In this document: positions 1 to 7,825 of the stretch, piece after piece
How the letters are laid out: each line of letters opens with the position of its first letter
Numbering within the stretch: the stretch's first letter is position 1
Assembly (NCBI RefSeq): GCF_000337915.1
Contig: NZ_AOJE01000010.1
Span: 159,653-223,652 of the forward strand
Reading direction: 5' to 3'
DNA: 64,000 bases
DNA from: Halorubrum saccharovorum DSM 1137
Lineage (GTDB): Archaea > Halobacteriota > Halobacteria > Halobacteriales > Haloferacaceae
Notes under the pieces: generated by a model
What the model was told of the DNA's origin: nothing
What the model saw: only the letters and a program-made list of their open reading frames with translations
The model's database searches: none
Translations under genes and position numbers: made by a program

Positions 1-686
1 TGCAAGAGGACGCCCTGCGGCGGCTCGATCCCGAGCTTCGAGAAGATCTGCGGGTGTTTCATCGGCAGTTCGACCATCTCGCGGACGCGCTGGATCTCGT
101 TTTGCAGGCCGCCGATGTCCTCGTAAGTGATCCCGCCGCCGGTCTTCTCGAACCCGGAGATCGGCTCCTCGCGGAGTTCGACCTCGGTGTCCTCGGTGAT
201 GAGACAGACGCCGTCGGGCTCCGTCTCCACCGCGATCAGCGGGATCGCCTGGCCGGGCGACCGCATGAACGGGTGGTTCGTCGACGACATCACGGGGACG
301 ATGTCGCGCTCGACGACCGGCCGCTTGAGGATCTGGCGTTTCACCATGCCGGCGGCGTCGGAGCCGAACTGGACCGACGCCTCCTCGGGCGGGGCCAAGA
401 CGAGCTTCTCGGCCTTCTCGGCCTCCGCCTTCCGGATCGTCACGCGCTCGCCGATGCCGACGTCGGCGTTCTGGCGAGTGAAGCCGTCGACGCGGACCGT
501 GTCGGTGTTCCAGTCCTGGCGGTCGGCGCGCCAGACCTTCGCGGCGGTGGTCTCCGCGCCCTCGATCTCGATGATGTCGCCGGGCGAGAGCTTGAGGTGC
601 AACAGCGTGTCGGGGTCGAGTCGGGCGATGCCGCGCCCCGAGTCGTTCGGGTACGCCTTCGCCACTTCGAGTTGAACTTCGTTCAT
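1..686 (-). CDS. cdc48: CDC48/VAT-type AAA+ ATPase, 5' part only
   Basis: This is the N-terminal ~228 residues of an archaeal p97/CDC48 (VAT) ATPase; the rest lies beyond the window's left edge. The protein starts [20 protein letters not shown], the double-psi barrel N-domain typical of the family. A linker with an [13 protein letters not shown] motif follows, which opens the first AAA domain, and the sequence is cut just after PPQGVLL, before Walker A. CDC48 unfolds and extracts proteins for the proteasome and other machines. The start at 686 agrees with the family N-terminus. It reads away from the NAD kinase region, with about 200 bases of non-coding DNA between. Confidence 0.93.
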   Translation of the reverse strand, partial: MNEVQLEVAKAYPNDSGRGIARLDPDTLLHLKLSPGDIIEIEGAETTAAKVWRADRQDWNTDTVRVDGFTRQNADVGIGERVTIRKAEAEKAEKLVLAPPEEASVQFGSDAAGMVKRQILKRPVVERDIVPVMSSTNHPFMRSPGQAIPLIAVETEPDGVCLITEDTEVELREEPISGFEKTGGGITYEDIGGLQNEIQRVREMVELPMKHPQIFSKLGIEPPQGVLL

Positions 687-894
687 GGTTCCTCGCGGGG
701 GTTATCCGTAACTGCACCCGGTTCGGGAATAAGCCTGTTGCCCCTGTCGGCGCCGCCGGTTCCCCCGAGCGATCCGGGAGCTGCGGCGATCTGTGCCATC
801 ATGTAGCACGGTATGAGATCCGCAGTTAAAACGCCGTCGCATGGGCGGGTTTTCGCCGTCTCCGCGGAGCGCCCGGCGGGTCGATCTCCCGGTC

Positions 895-1995
895 TCAGGC
901 GATCTTCATCATCCGGGTCTCGAACTTGCCGACGCGAACGCGGACCCATCCCGCGAGCTCCGCGTCGAGTTCGGGGTCGTCGGTGTCGACCCGGAGCGCC
1001 CGCACGTCGTCGAGCTTCGTCCGCGATGCGACGATCTGAACGTCACACCGCCGGATCACCGCCGGCGACAGCTGCGGGTTCCCGCGCCCGAAGACGAACC
1101 CCTGCCCACCGATGGGCGAGACGACGATCACGTTCTCCTCGCCGAGCGCGTCGAGGATCTCCTGCTCGGTCCCGTCCCGGACCACCACCTCGCCGTCGCG
1201 CCACACGTCGACGCCGATCGGCGACGGCTCGAACCCGAGTTCCGCCTTGATCGCGCCGACCGTCGATCCCGGACCGAGCACGAAGGTGACCCCCTCTCCC
1301 TCTCGCTCCCGGATGTCGTCGGCGACGCCCTCGGCCAGCGATTCGACCGTCCCGCTCGCGGTCTGTTTCGACGACTGGAGGTCGTCGGCGACCGGGACGC
1401 GCGCGACCGCGCGGAGCTCCGGACGGACCTCCCCCTCCCGGTAGGCGTCCTCGTCGATGTCCATCACCTCGCGGCGCTCGGTGCGGGAGAAGGAGGCCGC
1501 GACCTCGGCGGCGTCCTCGGGCGAGACGGCGAACACGGACGAGTACACCTTCACGCCCGCCGGAACGCCCAGCATCGGTGTCTCGGTTCCGCTCCGTTCC
1601 AGCGCCGTCGCCACGTCGGTCGCCGTGCCGTCGCCGCCGACGAAGAGGACGAGGTCCACCGGGTCGTCGCCGCCGACGAACGCCTCGACGACGCGCGCGG
1701 TGTGTTCGGCCGTCGTCTCCGTGGGGTCGGGCGTCGCGCCGTCGAACGGGTCGACCACGCGAGCCGGCTCGAAGCCGGCGTCGCGGACCAGCCGCTCGCC
1801 CATGGGGTCGGCGGCGGTCGAGACGCGCGTCTCGGGGGCGACCGCCGCGAGCCGGTCCAACGCCCGTCGCGCCCGGTCCGGCGCCCGCGGCTCCGCGCCG
1901 CGCTCGACCGCCTCTTCCACCTTCCCGTCGGTGCCCTTGAGCCCGACGCGGCCCCCCATCCCGGCGACCGGGTTCACCGCGAATCCGACGTGCAT
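895..1995 (-). CDS. Polyphosphate/ATP-dependent NAD kinase, COG3199 type
   Basis: The 366-residue protein opens with the COG3199 signature, NPVAGMGG followed by LKGTDG (residues 8-24), and carries the NAD-kinase loop GGDGT at 120-124. The C-terminal half (FVFGRGNPQLSP) matches the AcoX-like part of this family. Members are predicted to phosphorylate NAD to NADP using ATP or polyphosphate in the cytoplasm. Length is normal for the archaeal family. It is transcribed on the minus strand, with the divergent small membrane-protein gene starting about 90 bases upstream. The family assignment is firm; the phosphate donor cannot be told from sequence. Confidence 0.88.
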   Translation of the reverse strand: MHVGFAVNPVAGMGGRVGLKGTDGKVEEAVERGAEPRAPDRARRALDRLAAVAPETRVSTAADPMGERLVRDAGFEPARVVDPFDGATPDPTETTAEHTARVVEAFVGGDDPVDLVLFVGGDGTATDVATALERSGTETPMLGVPAGVKVYSSVFAVSPEDAAEVAASFSRTERREVMDIDEDAYREGEVRPELRAVARVPVADDLQSSKQTASGTVESLAEGVADDIREREGEGVTFVLGPGSTVGAIKAELGFEPSPIGVDVWRDGEVVVRDGTEQEILDALGEENVIVVSPIGGQGFVFGRGNPQLSPAVIRRCDVQIVASRTKLDDVRALRVDTDDPELDAELAGWVRVRVGKFETRMMKIA

Positions 1996-2084
1996 GTCGG
2001 GTCATTCGGCGGCGAGCCCTTAAGCGGGCCGCGTCTCGCCGCGGGAAGATCAATATTAAGGCGCCCCCAGAACAAGCGCGACCC

Positions 2085-2198
2085 ATGATACTCGAAGCCG
2101 CCCCGGTGGAGCCGCTCCCGATCGACGCGACCGCGACCGCCGTGCTCGTCGCGAGCCTCGTGATCACCGCGGTGTGGCTCGCGTACCTCTATCGCTGA
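2085..2198 (+). CDS. Very small single-pass membrane protein
   Basis: A 37-residue reading frame starts at ATG 2085, shortly after an AATATTA sequence at about 2052-2058 that could serve as the TATA box. The product has a short acidic N-terminus and one hydrophobic helix (TAVLVASLVITAVWLAYLY), ending in an arginine. It overlaps the 3' end of the convergent cinA-like gene by about 10 bases. I do not recognise a named family. The helix, the codon use and the promoter-like sequence argue that it is real, but a gene this short is inherently uncertain. Confidence 0.5.
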   Translation: MILEAAPVEPLPIDATATAVLVASLVITAVWLAYLYR

Positions 2199-2908
2199 GA
2201 CGGTTCGGTCTCCGACTCGACCGACTCGACCAGCACCGACCGCTCCCGCACCCACTCGGCGGCGCGCTCCGCCTCGTCGGGGGCCGCCGCCGTGATCTTC
2301 ACCCGCACGCTCTCGCCGGGATACGATCCAACGCTCACGTCGAACGCCTCCTGCAGCTCCGTGAACCGCTCTAACAGCGCGCTCTCCGGCTCGTCGACGT
2401 CGACGACGACGGTGTGGGTCGGAGTCCCCTCGAACTCCTCGACGACCGACTCGAACATCGCCTCCATCTCCGCCGGAACGCCGGGGAGGACGTACACCGA
2501 CTCGACGACTGCACCCGGTGCGACCCCCTCCTCGTTGGGGAGCGGCCGGCAGTCGGCAGGGAGGTGGGTCGTCTCGGAGACGAGGTCGTCCGCGCTGTAC
2601 CCCCGCTCCGCGAGCCAGTCCGCGGCCTCGTCGTTGGCGACGAGGTCGCGCCCGAACGCGGCCGCGACCGCCTCCATCGTCACGTCGTCGTGGGTCGGGC
2701 CGAGCCCGCCGGTGACGAGCACGGCGTCGTACTCGGCGTGGTACTCGTTGACGACGCGCGCGATCTCGGCGACCTCGTCCGGAACGACCGTCACCCGGCG
2801 GACCGTCACGCCGCGGTCGGCGAGCCGGTCGCAGAGCCACGTCGCGTTCGTGTTCTCGGTGTCACCGACGAGGAGCTCGTCCCCGACGGTGACGATTGCG
2901 GCGTCCAT
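2189..2908 (-). CDS. CinA-like molybdopterin-binding domain protein
   Basis: The 239-residue protein is a MoaB/MogA-fold domain of the CinA N-terminal type. It begins with VTVGDELLVGDTENTN and has the loop VTGGLGPTHDD at residues 65-75, both diagnostic. It lacks the C-terminal nicotinamide-nucleotide amidase domain of bacterial CinA, as usual for archaeal stand-alone versions. In CinA this domain is linked to ADP-ribose pyrophosphatase activity, but the role of the archaeal protein is not established. The start at 2908 places the first strand at residue 4, as expected. Confidence 0.85.
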   Translation of the reverse strand: MDAAIVTVGDELLVGDTENTNATWLCDRLADRGVTVRRVTVVPDEVAEIARVVNEYHAEYDAVLVTGGLGPTHDDVTMEAVAAAFGRDLVANDEAADWLAERGYSADDLVSETTHLPADCRPLPNEEGVAPGAVVESVYVLPGVPAEMEAMFESVVEEFEGTPTHTVVVDVDEPESALLERFTELQEAFDVSVGSYPGESVRVKITAAAPDEAERAAEWVRERSVLVESVESETEPSQR

Positions 2909-2975
2909 ACCCGCACAAGGCGTCGCGCACTGAAAAAGGGCTCCAGTCCGAGGGGAACGCCGACGTGGACCCCGG

Positions 2976-3743
2976 TTACTCGTCGTCGTCGTCGTACACG
3001 CCGAGCCCCATCTGCCGGCGTCGCTCGCGCAGCTCCTCCAGCTGTCGCCGGAAGTACGCCGTCCCGACGACCGCGGCGATCGCGGCGATCACGAGGATGA
3101 CCCCGAAGACGAGCAGGTCGGTCTCGCGGTACGACTGGACCACGACCGACCCGCTCGTCACGGAGTCCCACGTGATCCGGTCGCGGTCGTCGACCGTCTC
3201 GATCTCGTGGTCTCGCGGCGACACGTGTCCGACGATCGGCACGTCGGTGCTGAACCCGGGCGGGAGCGTCACCGCGTACGACCCCTCGACGTAGGTGAGC
3301 GTGGTGAACCGGCGGGGCGACCCGGTCGCCGAGATGGCCACCCGCCCGCCCGCCATCTCCTCGCCGAACCGGACCCACGTCTCGTCCGGGGTGCGCTCGA
3401 CCTCGCCGCCCTGAGCCCGGAACTCGCTCCCGTTGATCACCTCGCCGTCCGGGTACTGATACCGGAGCGCCTCGAACTCGAAGGGCTGATCGCCCATGTA
3501 CGGAGTCTGTCGGTAGAACCGTATCTCGTCGACGCCGGAGACGTTGTACACCGCGGTGTAGCGCGTCCCGGTCGACAGGTTGATCGCCGCGTCGCGCTCC
3601 GTGTCGAAGTCGTACGAGTGGGGCGGCTCGGCGTCGAGCGTCTCGTTCGCCACCTCGCCCCCGTCGTTGACGTACGTGAGACACCCGGCGCTGACGGCGA
3701 GCAGCGCGACGACCGCGATCGCGAGGGCGAAGCGTCGGTTCAC
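2976..3743 (-). CDS. Haloarchaeal lipoprotein with C-terminal membrane anchor (DUF5803-like)
   Basis: The 255-residue protein has an N-terminal signal ending in a lipobox (AVSAGCLT, Cys about 21). A mostly beta extracellular domain follows, rich in Y, T and G. Near residues 210-232 is one transmembrane helix (LLVFGVILVIAAIAAVVGTAYF), followed by a short basic and then acidic tail. This layout fits a conserved haloarchaeal family that I believe is DUF5803, but that name is from memory. Function is unknown. It lies 3 bases downstream of the DUF2110 gene and is probably co-transcribed with DUF2110 and tfe. Confidence 0.75.
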   Translation of the reverse strand: MNRRFALAIAVVALLAVSAGCLTYVNDGGEVANETLDAEPPHSYDFDTERDAAINLSTGTRYTAVYNVSGVDEIRFYRQTPYMGDQPFEFEALRYQYPDGEVINGSEFRAQGGEVERTPDETWVRFGEEMAGGRVAISATGSPRRFTTLTYVEGSYAVTLPPGFSTDVPIVGHVSPRDHEIETVDDRDRITWDSVTSGSVVVQSYRETDLLVFGVILVIAAIAAVVGTAYFRRQLEELRERRRQMGLGVYDDDDE

Positions 3744-3746
3744 TGG

Positions 3747-4442
3747 TCAGACGACGCAGCGCATCTCGGCCGGGAGGTACGAGCCGATCGCGGCCAGCAG
3801 CCCCGGCGGGTCGGTGTCCTCGGTGCAGACGACGCTCTGTTCCAAGAGCCCCAGCCGCTCGACGGTGACGATGTCCTGGGCGTGGCCCGCGCGGTTCACG
3901 GTCGCCCGGACCTCGCCGCGGGTCGCCGAGTTGACGTTGAGGCGCCCGTCACCGCGCTGCCAGTCGTACAGGCGGTCGCGCTCGGCGTCCGCCAGCCGGC
4001 TCGGCTCCGCGTCCGGATCGCCGACGTCGCCGCCGTAGACGAACCGGACCGGGAGGTGTTGGACCAGCCCGAACCGCTCGACGACCTGCTCGGGCGACCC
4101 CCTGCCGAGGCCGATCTCGTCGGCCGGGATCCGCACGTCGACGCCGGCGTCGAGGACGAAGCCGTCGTCGTCCCACGATTCGAGGGTGCCGACGTACTCC
4201 TCGCCGGCTTCCAGCCCCTCGTCGTGGGCGACGACCTCGCCCCACGTCTCCGCGAGGACGTTGCGGGCGACTGCGGCGTCCTCGCCGCTCACGTCCACCT
4301 GCACGAAGTCGTCGTCGCGGACGCCGACGTGCCAGTCGACGTCGAGCTCGCCGACGTCGTTGGCGACGAGCGAGTTCATCCCGTCGAGCGCGCGGTCTCG
4401 GGCGTCCCCCTCGACGTAGCACTTGGTTGCGAGGACGACCAT
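3747..4442 (-). CDS. DUF2110 family protein
   Basis: This 231-residue acidic protein starts MVVLATKCYVEG and matches the archaeal DUF2110 family, which typically sits next to the TFE gene. The middle part (YVGTLESWDDDGFVLDAGVDVRIPADEIGLG, residues about 83-114) looks like an S1/OB-type beta barrel, suggesting nucleic-acid binding; this is inference. Its ATG overlaps the TFE stop codon by one base, so the two are translationally coupled. A role tied to transcription is therefore plausible but unproven. Confidence 0.82.
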   Translation of the reverse strand: MVVLATKCYVEGDARDRALDGMNSLVANDVGELDVDWHVGVRDDDFVQVDVSGEDAAVARNVLAETWGEVVAHDEGLEAGEEYVGTLESWDDDGFVLDAGVDVRIPADEIGLGRGSPEQVVERFGLVQHLPVRFVYGGDVGDPDAEPSRLADAERDRLYDWQRGDGRLNVNSATRGEVRATVNRAGHAQDIVTVERLGLLEQSVVCTEDTDPPGLLAAIGSYLPAEMRCVV

Positions 4443-4966
4443 CAGCCCGTCACGTCCACGTTGAGCTCGTCACGGAGCTCCTCGACGCGCTGGCCCATCG
4501 CCTCGCGGAGCCGGTCGTTGTCCATCGCCTCGACCGGGGAGCCGCACTCCGGGCACTCGAAGCCGAAGTCCATCGCCTCGCCGAACTCGAAGCGGATCGA
4601 ACACACCTCACAGAGGTAGAACTCGTGGGTGCGCTCGTACTCCTCGCGCTCCTCTAAGGCGTCGAGCAGGCGGTACATCTCCTCTTCGAGGTTCTCCGGG
4701 ATGTTGTCGTAGTGGAACGTCCAGAGGTACGTGAGCCATCCCGAGTCCTCGTCGCGCACCCGGCGGTAGGTGGCGAGGTCGTTCTCGTACAGGATGAACA
4801 GCGCGCGTCGGACGTCGTTGAGCTCCAGTCCGAGCTCCTCCGCCAGCTCCTCGTCGGTGACCTCGCCGTCCGGCGGCGCGGCCGCGACCGGCATCCCCGT
4901 CGGCCCCACCAGCTCGTGGAGGTACTTCTGGATGACGGGGTCGTTCAGTAGATCCTCAAAAGCCAT
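4442..4966 (-). CDS. tfe: Transcription initiation factor TFE (alpha subunit)
   Basis: The 174-residue protein is the archaeal homologue of TFIIE-alpha, which stabilises the open promoter complex with TBP, TFB and RNA polymerase. Residues 1-90 form the winged-helix domain (MAFEDLLNDPVIQKYLHELVG onward). Residues 119-141 are the zinc ribbon, with C119-x2-C122 and C138-x2-C141. The start at 4966 was chosen because family members begin with this MAFEDLL-type segment; the open frame extends further upstream without homology. It is the first gene of a tfe-DUF2110-lipoprotein run. Confidence 0.95.
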   Translation of the reverse strand: MAFEDLLNDPVIQKYLHELVGPTGMPVAAAPPDGEVTDEELAEELGLELNDVRRALFILYENDLATYRRVRDEDSGWLTYLWTFHYDNIPENLEEEMYRLLDALEEREEYERTHEFYLCEVCSIRFEFGEAMDFGFECPECGSPVEAMDNDRLREAMGQRVEELRDELNVDVTG

Positions 4967-5123
4967 TACGTGGATCTGGTGGAGGAACCGGGTTAAAAGC
5001 TCCGGAAGGAGCGGTCGCCGCCGTCCGCTGTCGCCGCCGGTCCGGTCAGTGCGATCCGCCGCCGGGACCGCCCGCGGCTGCCTCCGGCAAAGCTTTACCC
5101 CGCGTGTGACACGACAGGGTCGT

Positions 5124-6185
5124 ATGGCATCGACCGGTGACGCGGGAGACGGGTCGGATCCGGCGGCGGGATCTAGCGGCTCGAACGCCACGAACGCGTC
5201 CGCCACCACGAACGCGTCCACTCCCCCGGCGGCCGGAACGCGCGTCCGCCGAGCCGTCGGCGCGCTCGCCCTCCTCGCCGTCCCCGTCCTCCTCGCCGCC
5301 GTCCCGCTGGTCCCCGTCGCCGCCCTCCTCGGTCCCGCCGGCCTCGGCGTCATCGGCCCGGGCGCGATCGGCGGGCTCCTCGCCGCGGTCGTCGTCGGTC
5401 TCGGCGGGTCCGCCCTCCTCGGTCCGGTGGTCGTCGACCGCCGGATCGCCCGGCTCCCCGAGGCCGAACTTGACGACCGCCCCGCCGACTTCGTCGCCGA
5501 CCGCGTCGCGACCCTCGCGGACGAGGTCGGCGTCGACGCCCCCGAGGTGACGGTCGTCCGCGCGGACGCCGCCAACGTCGCCGTCGCCGACGGCTACCGC
5601 GGCTCGCGGCTCGTCGTCTCGACCCGCCTGCTCTCGCTGTCGAAGGCCGACCGCGACGCGGCGCTCCGGCACGCGCTCGTCCGGCTTCGGACCCGTGAGG
5701 CGCTCGTCTCGACGGCGCTGCTCCCGGCGCTCGGGGCCGTCGAGACGGTGGCGCTCCTCGCGACACTGCTCGTCGGGCGCCGCGGCGAGCGCACGGCGGC
5801 GGACCGCCGCGTCAACCGGATCCACGGGTACGAACCGGAGCGCGACCGGATCCCGTCGTGGGCGTACGCGGCCGCCGGGGTCGCGCTCTGGCTCCTGCTC
5901 CTACCGGCGTGGCTCCCGGCCGCCGTCGGCGACCGGCTCTACGTGGCCGGCGGGCGTCGGGACGCTGACGAGGCGGTCGCGCGGCTCGGGGCCGCCGAGC
6001 GCGACGGGCTCGGAAACGCGGTCGCGTTCGCCAGCGACGCCGCAGGTGCCGCCGACTGGCCGCCCCTCCTCGACCGGCTCTCCCTCGTCTCGATGGCGGA
6101 CGCCGAGACCGGTCGCGTGCGGGGGACGAGCCGGCAGGAGGCGCGGACCAGGCTCGCGCGGCTCCGATCGAAGCGGACGCTGTGA
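5124..6185 (+). CDS. M48/HtpX-like membrane protein without the zinc-binding motif
   Basis: The 353-residue protein has a low-complexity N-terminus, two hydrophobic segments (about 45-70 and 80-103), an M48-like domain, and another hydrophobic pair (about 196-215 and 249-275). The segment ANVAVADGYRGSRLVVSTRLL (150-170) is the HtpX strand pattern that normally precedes the catalytic helix. Where active members have HExxH, this protein has H183-A-L-V-R187, so the catalytic Glu and second His are gone. The distal ligand region reads GGRRDADEAVARL, without the usual Glu. I call it an inactive M48 paralogue that may have a regulatory or scaffold role. ATG 5124 is the first start after the promoter region. 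Confidence 0.75.
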   Translation: MASTGDAGDGSDPAAGSSGSNATNASATTNASTPPAAGTRVRRAVGALALLAVPVLLAAVPLVPVAALLGPAGLGVIGPGAIGGLLAAVVVGLGGSALLGPVVVDRRIARLPEAELDDRPADFVADRVATLADEVGVDAPEVTVVRADAANVAVADGYRGSRLVVSTRLLSLSKADRDAALRHALVRLRTREALVSTALLPALGAVETVALLATLLVGRRGERTAADRRVNRIHGYEPERDRIPSWAYAAAGVALWLLLLPAWLPAAVGDRLYVAGGRRDADEAVARLGAAERDGLGNAVAFASDAAGAADWPPLLDRLSLVSMADAETGRVRGTSRQEARTRLARLRSKRTL

Positions 6186-6266
6186 ACTCGGAGGTGCGCG
6201 ATCGGGGGTTCGCCACCGGCGGTTCGCTGTCGAGGGCACGCGATCAGGAGCGGGCCGGGAACGCGA

Positions 6267-7751
6267 TCAGGAGCGGGCCGGGATCGTCATCCGGAGGAGC
6301 GTCCCGCCCGTCTCGGACGACTCCACCGAGAACTGCCCGCCCGCCTTGCTCACGACCCAGTACATCAGCCAGATCCCGAGTCGGTCCGCGTGCTTCAGCG
6401 ACGTCTCGCCCCGTTCGAGCACGTGGGTCTCGTGTTCCGGGATCCCCGGGCCGTCGTCTTCGATCTCGATCTCGATCCAGCCCTCGTCCCCGCGCTCGGC
6501 GCGTATCCAGACCGTCGGCTCCGGGTCGTCGTTGTGCTTGACCGCGTTCTCTACCCCCTCCTCGATCGCCGTCTGGAGGCCGAGCACGCTCACACCGAGG
6601 GAATCACCGTCGGGGAGCGAGAGGTGGAACGTGGCGTTCGGGTACTGATCGGTCATCTGACTCAGCAGCTCGGACAGGCGGTCGCGCAGTTCGACCGCGG
6701 TCTCGCCCGGATCCGTCTTCGAAAGCGTGTGGTCGATCTTCCGCACCGCCTCCGCGATCCGCATCAGGTCGTCGGTCGTCTCCGAGATCACGTCGAGCGA
6801 CTTCCGACGCTGCTCCTCGTCGGGATCGCTCCGCAGCAGCTCCGTGTACCCCTCGATGAGGTTCATCTTGTTCCGGAGGTTGTGGTTGAGCACCCGACTC
6901 ATGACCTCCAGCCGGCGCTCGCGGATCTTCCGGTCGGTGATGTCCGTCTGGAAGCCGACGAAGCGGATCACGTCGCCGGTCTCGTCGTGGATCGGCGCGA
7001 CGGTGAGCTGATTCCAGAACTTCTTGCCGTTCGCGCGGTAGTTCAGGATGTCGACGGAGACCGGCCGCTCGTCGTCGATCGCCTCGCGGATCGCCGCCGT
7101 CGTCGCGGGGTCCGTGTCCTCCCCTTGGAGGAGCCGACAGTCCTTCCCGAGCACCTCCGGTCCGTAGCCGGTGAGCCGCTCGAACTCCTCGTTGACGTAG
7201 GTCAGCGGGTTATTCCCCGTCCCCGGCTCCGCGAGGGCGATCCCCACCGGGGCCTCGTCCATCGCGCGCTCCTTCTGCCGGATCTCCTCGACAGCGGCCG
7301 CCAGCCGCTGCTCGCGGTCAGCGAGCCGGAGGGTGGTTCGCCGTCGCTCGACGAGGTTACCGATCCGGGTGCGGAGCGCCCGCTTGCGCACCGGGAGTTC
7401 GATGACGTCGTCGACGTGATCCCACGCCTCCTGCGTCGTCTCCCGGTCGGTGTCGCCGCCCGCGAGGAGGACGAACGGGAGGAATGCGGGCGCCGCGCGC
7501 TCCCGTCGCGACTCGATCGAGCCGGCGGCCCGCTCGAACCCCTCGTCGTCGCAGACGCAGCAGTCGAACCGCGAGTCGAGCGCCGCCGCGTCCGTCGTCG
7601 ACTCGACGCGGAAGCGGTCGCCGAGGGCTTCCGCCACGAGCTCGCGGTCGCGCCCCGACCGCATGAAAAGGAGGACGCGGACCTCCTCGTCCACGTCCGG
7701 CGGTCCGCCGAAGGGGGCGTCGGAAGCGATCCCCGCGGGGCCTGGAGCCAT
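6267..7751 (-). CDS. LOV-domain sensor histidine kinase with N-terminal receiver-like domain
   Basis: This is a 494-residue soluble kinase. Residues 23-135 resemble a response-regulator receiver fold. Residues 165-275 form a LOV-type PAS domain. The photoactive-cysteine motif reads GKDCRLLQ (C205, Q209; canonical GxNCRFLQ), and the flavin contacts N237 (ILNYR), N247 (FWN) and Q268 (FQTD) are all present. Residues 283-345 are the dimerisation/phospho-acceptor region (NHNLRN, H290), followed by an HATPase domain with EDDGPGIPEHE. Such a protein should bind FMN and respond to blue light, or be a redox-tuned derivative. It is divergent from the KaiC-like gene, 74 bases between starts. A 7-bp-arm hairpin lies directly before its ATG. 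Confidence 0.88.
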   Translation of the reverse strand: MAPGPAGIASDAPFGGPPDVDEEVRVLLFMRSGRDRELVAEALGDRFRVESTTDAAALDSRFDCCVCDDEGFERAAGSIESRRERAAPAFLPFVLLAGGDTDRETTQEAWDHVDDVIELPVRKRALRTRIGNLVERRRTTLRLADREQRLAAAVEEIRQKERAMDEAPVGIALAEPGTGNNPLTYVNEEFERLTGYGPEVLGKDCRLLQGEDTDPATTAAIREAIDDERPVSVDILNYRANGKKFWNQLTVAPIHDETGDVIRFVGFQTDITDRKIRERRLEVMSRVLNHNLRNKMNLIEGYTELLRSDPDEEQRRKSLDVISETTDDLMRIAEAVRKIDHTLSKTDPGETAVELRDRLSELLSQMTDQYPNATFHLSLPDGDSLGVSVLGLQTAIEEGVENAVKHNDDPEPTVWIRAERGDEGWIEIEIEDDGPGIPEHETHVLERGETSLKHADRLGIWLMYWVVSKAGGQFSVESSETGGTLLRMTIPARS

Positions 7752-7768
7752 GTCTCCTAAAAGGAGAC
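7752..7768. promoter_or_regulatory. Hairpin/operator candidate at the LOV kinase start
   Basis: A perfect inverted repeat, GTCTCCT-AAA-AGGAGAC, touches the start codon of the LOV kinase (ATG at 7751-7749, minus strand). On the mRNA the right arm includes AGGAG, a Shine-Dalgarno-like sequence, which would be sequestered in the stem. It could equally be a DNA operator in the 74-base divergent promoter. Confidence 0.4.
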
Positions 7769-7825
7769 CGTGTATCCACTAAGAGCTACCCATTGATTAA
7801 CTACCCCCCGTCCGGAGTAAACGGT

